A program made the position numbers and the translations under genes. A model generated the notes under the pieces. The model had not been told where the DNA came from and searched no databases. It saw nothing but the letters and a program-made list of their open reading frames with translations. Shown here one piece after another: positions 1 through 5,526 of a stretch of 5,526 nt of DNA; the stretch's first letter is position 1; each line of letters starts with the position of its first letter. The stretch comes from Thermoprotei archaeon (lineage in GTDB: Archaea; Thermoproteota; Thermoprotei_A; Marsarchaeales; UBA168). The stretch is from contig DSEZ01000105.1 in NCBI GenBank assembly GCA_011055275.1, positions 1-5,526 of the forward strand. Reading direction: 5' to 3'.

Positions 1-44
1 ACCCGCCGCCAATACCTACCTGACCGAGTTTAAAAAGGCCGCGC
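1..44. other. Non-coding left edge, downstream of the thiolase gene
   Basis: These 44 bases follow the stop codon of the minus-strand thiolase gene and reach the window edge. Apart from a short run of five T on the minus strand, listed separately, nothing recognisable is seen. Whether another gene begins just outside the window cannot be told. Confidence 0.5.
29..37 (-). terminator. Possible weak T-run terminator after the S2P-thiolase operon
   Basis: On the minus strand the sequence CCTTTTTAAA lies about 8 bases after the thiolase stop codon. Archaeal RNA polymerase commonly terminates at U-rich stretches without needing a hairpin. Here the run has only five T and no obvious stem precedes it, so this is a weak call. 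It is placed where the end of the two-gene operon is expected. Confidence 0.25.
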
Positions 45-992
45 TCAGCCCTCTTGGTTGGCCCCGATTAGCGTCCCCTTGACCGCGAAGTTGATCTCGC
101 AAACCCTGCAGTATTTCCGCCCTCCAGATGTGGGATACCCACAGCTGGCGCACCGCGACCTGCTGAGCCCCTTTCCCTTCTCCTTTAGCTCGTCACCGAG
201 CCTCACAAGGCTATCGCGCACTGCAGGGTGATCCCTTACCAGTGTGTCAAGAAAAGACCTCACCTCATCTCTAAGAGAGAGGCGAGCGTATGGGCATTCC
301 TCTTCCTCGGCCGGTATTCCCATGAGGTAAGCGTAGAAGGCCGCCTCCCTCTCGGTTACCCTCCTCATTGGCTTTATCCTGGGGACATAGAAGGCCGTGA
401 GCTCCTCCGCGTAGTTCTCAGAGCGCCTTAAGGCCTGCGAATCACCCCTTATAACATTCATCAGCACGGTTTCTGCCTCATCATCCAAGTTGTGGGCTAT
501 GGCCAAGTAGTCCGCCCCAAGCTCCCTTGCGTAGTCGTTTAACGCCCTTCTCCTGAGAACGCCGCATATGCTGCACGGCTCCTCCTTTCCCTTAAGTGCC
601 ACGACCGCTTCGTCGAGCGTGAAACCGTACTTCTGCTTAAAGCTCCTGAGCTCCCACCCTATTCCCCTCTCCTGAGCAATCCTTCTTATCAGGTCAAATC
701 TCCTCCTCCTGTACTCTCCTCCCTCGATTCCCTCATCAACGGTAAGCGCTATGAGCTCTACATCGTATTCCCTTTCCACTCTCCAGAGCAAGTCCATCAT
801 AACGAGGCTGTCCTTTCCACCGGATATCCCCATGGCTATCCGTATGTGGCGCTTGTCCTTTCCGATCCCCTCACTCCTTATCTCCTTCCTGACCCTGTCT
901 TCCAGCCCCTCCCTGAAGTGCTCCTCGCAGAGCGCTGTGCCCGACCTCTTGTCAACGTAAACCGCGGGCCTCCCGCACTTCTTGCATTCCAT
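45..992 (-). CDS. ncs6: tRNA 2-thiolation protein, Ncs6/Ctu1/TtuA family (PP-loop ATPase)
   Basis: A 315-residue cytosolic enzyme that adenylates a uridine in tRNA and exchanges its C2 oxygen for sulfur. In archaea the sulfur comes from a ubiquitin-like carrier, and the target is wobble U34 or T-loop U54. Visible motifs: an N-terminal zinc site (C3, C6, C22, H25), the ATP-binding PP-loop SGGKDS at 57-62, and the AHNLDDEAET motif around 166-175. C140 and C143 (CSIC) with C233 match the three cysteines that hold a [4Fe-4S] cluster in TtuA. A second C-terminal zinc site is C281, C284, C295, C298. The length is typical. The ATG puts the first CxxC at residue 3, as in relatives. It starts one base after the TGA of the upstream protease gene and has no clear Shine-Dalgarno sequence, so translation is probably coupled. 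Family assignment is firm; U34 (NcsA-like) versus U54 (TtuA-like) specificity cannot be read from the sequence. Confidence 0.95.
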   Translation of the reverse strand: MECKKCGRPAVYVDKRSGTALCEEHFREGLEDRVRKEIRSEGIGKDKRHIRIAMGISGGKDSLVMMDLLWRVEREYDVELIALTVDEGIEGGEYRRRRFDLIRRIAQERGIGWELRSFKQKYGFTLDEAVVALKGKEEPCSICGVLRRRALNDYARELGADYLAIAHNLDDEAETVLMNVIRGDSQALRRSENYAEELTAFYVPRIKPMRRVTEREAAFYAYLMGIPAEEEECPYARLSLRDEVRSFLDTLVRDHPAVRDSLVRLGDELKEKGKGLSRSRCASCGYPTSGGRKYCRVCEINFAVKGTLIGANQEG

Positions 993-993
993 T

Positions 994-2148
994 TCAAAGT
1001 AAAGTCGAGGCCGAAAATATCAGGTTTGCGAGCAGCAGCGCTATGGCGAGGGCCTCGAGCGAAAGCGCGATGCCGTTTCCAAGGCTGGACGGCAACCCCC
1101 TTTCCTTGAGCGCAGCCACAACCTCTTTAAAGAACTGGTCGCCGTCAAGCAGAGGTATGGGCAGGGCGTTGAAAATCCCAACGTTGAGGTTTATGAACCA
1201 TATCCAGAAGCCGTAAGTCTGAAGCTGGAGCCACGTGCCGGGAGAAAAGCCAAGGTAAGCGCGCGGAGTGAAGAAGGGCATGCTGCTGAGCTCAACCCCT
1301 ATGAAACCCTTGTCGCTTGATCCATAAGCGGCGGGCACGCTGCCCAACTTTCCGGTCAGGTTGCCGTGATTTGTTACTATGGTTATGAGCTGTCCCGGGT
1401 GCGTGTTGGCCAGCACCGCCGATAGCGCCGAAAGGCTACCCGTGGCCGTGTTGTTCAAACCATATATGAGGTAACCCACCTTGATCCCAAGGCTAGACGC
1501 CAAAGTGCCCGGTATGACGCCCTGCACGGCCACCGCGTTTGGTGAGCTGGGATATCCATTGAGAAAAAGCACAAGTAGCCCCAAGACTATTCCCGCCGTA
1601 GCCAAGTTAGCCATGCTGCCGGCCGCCAGAACCCTTAGCTTAGAGCCGTGGGAAGCTTCCTTGAATGACTGCTCGTCGGGCTCGGTAAACGCACCTATGG
1701 GAAAAGCAAGGATGAATATAACTCCGAGCTTGTTCACCTTAACTCCGCCGTTTCTGGCTGCCACGGCGTGAGAGAACTCGTGAACCACCACCGTTACGGC
1801 AAGCGCCACAAGCCCTGGCAGGAGAGGTATCGTCAGGCCCGGTACCACGGGCATAACCGTTGCCTGCGGCTTTACTGCCATAAGCCCCTTTGCAAGGTCT
1901 CCACCGAGAAGGTATATGGCCGCGGCCGTGCTGACCGCAAAGACCGCGATGCCCACAGTGAACCAGCCCTTCCATATCCTCCTGGCACTTCCGGATATCC
2001 TGTCTATGAACTCGTTAAGGGCAGCTGAGCTGTAGATCGCGTAGCCTGGCCCCAGCTTCAGGCCGCTTGGTTTTTTCAGGTAACCAAATATCCAGAGACC
2101 TGCGGTCACGGCCAGAAACCCAGCCAGCCATGCTATGTAACCCTGCAA
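994..2148 (-). CDS. Site-2 protease-like intramembrane zinc metalloprotease (M50) with PDZ-like domain
   Basis: A 384-residue polytopic membrane protein of the S2P/RseP family, which cuts substrate proteins inside the membrane, often to release regulators. The zinc motif HEFSH is at 123-127 (H123, E124, H127) in a hydrophobic segment. The third zinc ligand is D335 in LLDGDQ, preceded by the family's NALPIP sequence at 327-332. A glycine/asparagine-rich helix (AAGSMANLATAG, about 175-186) fits the conserved core. Hydrophobic segments lie near 4-23, 62-81, 109-130, 141-156, 172-197, 311-330 and 358-379. The stretch at about 200-295 between core segments looks like a PDZ-type domain (VIPGTLASSLGIKVGYLI). 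All catalytic residues are present, so it should be active. The start is TTG, preceded by GGGGG, and it leaves almost no residues before the first membrane segment. It is the first gene of an operon with the thiolase; no substrate such as a membrane-anchored regulator is visible nearby. Confidence 0.92.
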   Translation of the reverse strand: MQGYIAWLAGFLAVTAGLWIFGYLKKPSGLKLGPGYAIYSSAALNEFIDRISGSARRIWKGWFTVGIAVFAVSTAAAIYLLGGDLAKGLMAVKPQATVMPVVPGLTIPLLPGLVALAVTVVVHEFSHAVAARNGGVKVNKLGVIFILAFPIGAFTEPDEQSFKEASHGSKLRVLAAGSMANLATAGIVLGLLVLFLNGYPSSPNAVAVQGVIPGTLASSLGIKVGYLIYGLNNTATGSLSALSAVLANTHPGQLITIVTNHGNLTGKLGSVPAAYGSSDKGFIGVELSSMPFFTPRAYLGFSPGTWLQLQTYGFWIWFINLNVGIFNALPIPLLDGDQFFKEVVAALKERGLPSSLGNGIALSLEALAIALLLANLIFSASTLL

Positions 2149-2153
2149 GCTTC

Positions 2154-2180
2154 TGCCCCCTTACGTGACTTTTAGGGGCA
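2154..2180. repeat. Short inverted repeat in the divergent promoter region
   Basis: TGCCCC (2154-2159) and GGGGCA (2175-2180) are exact six-base inverted copies separated by 15 bases, between the predicted leftward transcription start and the TATA-like palindrome. It could be an operator half-site pair or chance in GC-rich DNA. The left arm overlaps the protease ribosome binding site. Confidence 0.25.
2156..2160 (-). promoter_or_regulatory. Ribosome binding site supporting the TTG start of the protease
   Basis: On the minus strand AAGGGGGCAGAAGC precedes TTG, placing a G-rich Shine-Dalgarno-like block seven bases before the start codon. It supports the TTG, since no ATG or GTG is in frame close by and the first membrane segment begins immediately. 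The match to the archaeal anti-Shine-Dalgarno is partial. Confidence 0.4.
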
Positions 2181-2191
2181 CGTTTAAACGT
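2180..2191. promoter_or_regulatory. Palindromic TATA-like element between the divergent protease and Rieske genes
   Basis: ACGTTTAAACGT is a perfect 12-base palindrome with a TTTAAA core (2183-2188). Counting the usual 25-27 bases from an archaeal TATA box puts a rightward start near 2212, just before the Rieske ATG at 2216 (nearly leaderless). A leftward start falls near 2160, giving the protease a 12-base leader that contains its G-rich ribosome site. An A-rich stretch (GAAAA) just upstream on the minus strand resembles a TFB-recognition element and favours the leftward direction. One box may serve both genes; this is inferred from spacing only. Confidence 0.5.
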
Positions 2192-2215
2192 TTTTCACGC
2201 CCCCATAAACTGCAA

Positions 2216-2584
2216 ATGCACGTAGGCATAAGCTCCAACTTGGTAAGAGCGAGGGGTTGGATAATCACGGTTATCAGCGTAAGCAACGTACCAGTACCAG
2301 TGCTTATAGTGCACGATAAGGCAAGCGACCGTTTTTACGCAATGGACGCGGTGTGCGCCCACTTTGGCTGCGGAATGCTCACCGACGTGCAAGGACTTAG
2401 CGCCCGCTGCCCAATACATGGGGCCGTATACGACCTAAGGACGGGCAATCGCGTGACCGAGCCCAACTCAAATCCCTCCTCGCCATGTGGCTTCTGCGCC
2501 GGACGCATACCGCTGAGGACCTACGCAGTCCGCGATGACAACGGCACCGTAGACCTAGAGATAGAGAGACGGTTTACCGCGTAA
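2216..2584 (+). CDS. Small soluble Rieske [2Fe-2S] ferredoxin-like protein
   Basis: A 122-residue protein with one Rieske domain, an electron carrier with a 2Fe-2S cluster held by two cysteines and two histidines. The ligands are C47 and H49 (CAHFGC), then C65 and H68 (CPIHG). They are followed by AVYDLRTG, as in dioxygenase-type ferredoxins and NirD-like proteins, and a terminal PLRTYAV...VDLEI strand. No signal peptide or membrane anchor is seen, so it is probably cytosolic. ATG at 2216 is chosen because family similarity begins there and a TATA-like box sits about 29 bases upstream. A GTG at 2165 would add 17 residues but lies upstream of that box. Oddities: C52 sits where high-potential Rieske proteins have a disulfide cysteine, but its partner is isoleucine (CPIH), and an extra CGFC (C91, C94) lies in the loop after the domain core. 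Arginine codons are 6 of 11 CGN, against 1 of 7 in the adjacent protease. No oxygenase or reductase partner is adjacent. It converges on Pelota with a 15-base gap. Confidence 0.9.
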   Translation: MHVGISSNLVRARGWIITVISVSNVPVPVLIVHDKASDRFYAMDAVCAHFGCGMLTDVQGLSARCPIHGAVYDLRTGNRVTEPNSNPSSPCGFCAGRIPLRTYAVRDDNGTVDLEIERRFTA

Positions 2585-2599
2585 GACCCCGCACGCGGA

Positions 2600-3661
2600 T
2601 CATCGTCGCGAAAACGCTCGCCAGCGGAGTATGGCCGCTATTCCTCCCAATCCCTGCAGCTCAGCTCCTCCTTCCTCCGAGATTATCTCCACAGTCCCCC
2701 CATCGCGTTCCACGTCTTCCACCATATCCATCAGTTTTTCTGGGGGATCCTTAAGCAGCTTTGTGCTGAGCAGCAGCACTTCAACCATGCCCTGTTTTGC
2801 GGACTCGGCAACGGCCTCTACTCCGACGGCAACACCCTTGCCCTGGGAAAGCCTGTCGAACACCTCCTTTATGAGCTCCCTCTCCCTGGCGACCCTTAGC
2901 TTTGAAGAGTATGCACCAAACTCCGGGTTATCCCTCAGAAGCTCGAGCCCCTCCTCCCCGCCGTAAGAAGAAACCATATGATTAAACCTCACGGACTTAA
3001 ACGGCCCATGGGTTTCCACCGAGCGCTTGAACTCATCCAGCACCACGCTCGGTCCCGTCACTATCACCTCGTTCAGCTTCCTCTTCTGCAGCTCTGATAA
3101 GAGGATCGATCCCACTTCCGAAAAGAACTCGCCGAGGTGGGCATCCTCTTCCTCCCTCTTTGCCCTGAGCTCCGTTATCTTCTCAAGCCCATAAGTCCAG
3201 AGGGCCGCAAGGGCAGCTGAGCTCATGTCAATGGAAAGGATGAGCGCGTTGGCCTCCGTGCTTTCATTGGCGCTCATGAGCTTTCTCTCCACCAGATCGA
3301 ATGAACCGTCCTTTCTTATCTCCACCTCGTCTCCAACGCCAACCGATATGGATTGGTGCTCACCCTTCTGAGCTACCCACTCCATTCCTCTTTCAATTCC
3401 CACTATCCTCCCAAGAAACCTCATGGAATCCGTGAAGGGTTGGAACTCAACCCTTTCCACTTCTATGGCCAAGCTCAGCGATATCCTGCGCTTATCCCTT
3501 ACATCTCCTCCTTCGTCTCTCAACTTCAACTGCCTCGTCGTCTTGCCGACCAAAACGTAGCCGGGTTTGACCACGAAGCTCAGTTTCCAAAGGTCGTCAA
3601 AGCTCTCGACCTTTATAACCACATCGCCTTCTCCTTTTTCTTCGACTTTCAAGAACCTCAC
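2600..3661 (-). CDS. pelA: Pelota (Dom34), ribosome rescue / mRNA surveillance factor
   Basis: A 353-residue homologue of eRF1/aRF1. With an aEF1A/Hbs1-like GTPase and ABCE1 it enters the A site of stalled ribosomes and splits the subunits. Three domains are visible. The Sm-like N-terminal domain (about 1-128) contains FDDLWKLSFVVKPG at 21-34 followed by the TTRQ-type loop. The central domain runs from about 136 to 255 and has TGPS at 202-205. The C-terminal domain (about 260-353) contains the VAVGVEAV motif at 277-284 and the signature GLGGIAAILRW near 337-347. As expected for Pelota, there is no GGQ peptide-release motif. Length is normal. The GTG start places MRFL at the N-terminus as in relatives; no other start codon lies between it and the upstream in-frame stop. 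No Shine-Dalgarno sequence is evident and a TATA-like AAATAT is centred about 26 bases upstream, so the transcript may be leaderless. It lies just downstream of the 23S rRNA on the same strand. Confidence 0.96.
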   Translation of the reverse strand: MRFLKVEEKGEGDVVIKVESFDDLWKLSFVVKPGYVLVGKTTRQLKLRDEGGDVRDKRRISLSLAIEVERVEFQPFTDSMRFLGRIVGIERGMEWVAQKGEHQSISVGVGDEVEIRKDGSFDLVERKLMSANESTEANALILSIDMSSAALAALWTYGLEKITELRAKREEEDAHLGEFFSEVGSILLSELQKRKLNEVIVTGPSVVLDEFKRSVETHGPFKSVRFNHMVSSYGGEEGLELLRDNPEFGAYSSKLRVARERELIKEVFDRLSQGKGVAVGVEAVAESAKQGMVEVLLLSTKLLKDPPEKLMDMVEDVERDGGTVEIISEEGGAELQGLGGIAAILRWRAFSRR

Positions 3662-3721
3662 CTTGCTAACGCCGTGAATGGCCGATATTTCGCCCGACGC
3701 AGGCTTTCAAACGCAACCTCG
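3662..3721. other. Spacer between the 23S rRNA 3' end and Pelota
   Basis: About 60 bases hold no 5S rRNA or tRNA and no T-run on the minus strand that would clearly end rRNA transcription. The only feature seen is the TATA-like element of Pelota. The exact left edge of the rRNA is uncertain by about ten bases. The rRNA-processing stem cannot be tested because the 5' flank of the 23S lies outside the window. Confidence 0.5.
3683..3692 (-). promoter_or_regulatory. TATA-like promoter element for Pelota
   Basis: On the minus strand CGAAATATCG is centred about 26 bases before the GTG start at 3661, the spacing expected for a leaderless archaeal transcript. The core is AAATAT. It lies in the short gap between the 23S 3' end and the Pelota start, so Pelota could have its own promoter as well as read-through from the rRNA. 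The call rests on spacing and base composition only. Confidence 0.35.

Positions 3722-5526
<1,805 letters not shown>

Noticed and set aside
228..1109. Plus-strand open frames opposite the thiolase and protease genes
   Set aside because: They are antisense shadows of well-supported genes, with low-complexity translations and no motifs.
2165..2215. GTG start at 2165 that would lengthen the Rieske protein by 17 residues
   Set aside because: The extra residues are basic and unlike the family, the codon lies upstream of the TATA-like box, and similarity to Rieske ferredoxins begins at the ATG at 2216.
3662..3721. 5S rRNA or tRNA gene after the 23S
   Set aside because: The gap is only about 60 bases, too short for a 5S, and no cloverleaf or T-loop sequence is visible.

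Overview
The window is archaeal. It carries a textbook Pelota (the archaeal/eukaryotic ribosome-rescue factor, absent from bacteria), an archaeal-style large-subunit rRNA, an Ncs6/TtuA-type tRNA thiolase with the N-terminal and C-terminal zinc-binding cysteines usual in archaea, and promoters that look like a TATA box about 26 bases before the start codon. The lineage cannot be fixed from this window. The absence of a 5S gene beside the 23S is common in several archaeal groups. Some 23S positions that are nearly invariant in other organisms differ here, which points to a divergent or fast-evolving lineage.

Layout, left to right. Positions 45-992 (minus) hold the Ncs6/TtuA thiolase, directly behind a membrane-embedded site-2-type metalloprotease at 994-2148 (minus). 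The protease stop codon and the thiolase ATG are separated by one base, so the two form one operon. A short divergent promoter region (about 2149-2215) centres on a perfect 12-base palindrome with a TATA-like core. From it a small soluble Rieske [2Fe-2S] protein is read to the right (2216-2584, plus). It ends 15 bases from the end of the convergent Pelota gene (2600-3661, minus). Upstream of Pelota, on the same strand and about 60 bases away, is the 3' end of the 23S rRNA. That gene fills the rest of the window (about 3722-5526, minus) and runs off its right edge inside the GTPase-associated centre.

Functionally, three of the five genes serve translation: the ribosomal RNA, the factor that rescues stalled ribosomes, and a tRNA-thiolating enzyme that supports decoding or tRNA stability. 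The protease and the Rieske protein have no visible functional partner here. No mobile element, CRISPR array, tRNA or 5S rRNA was seen. The observations most worth a second look are apparent substitutions at conserved peptidyl-transferase and helix 69 positions of the 23S rRNA, a Rieske protein with an extra CxxC motif and an unpaired disulfide-position cysteine, and a palindromic TATA box that could serve both divergent genes.
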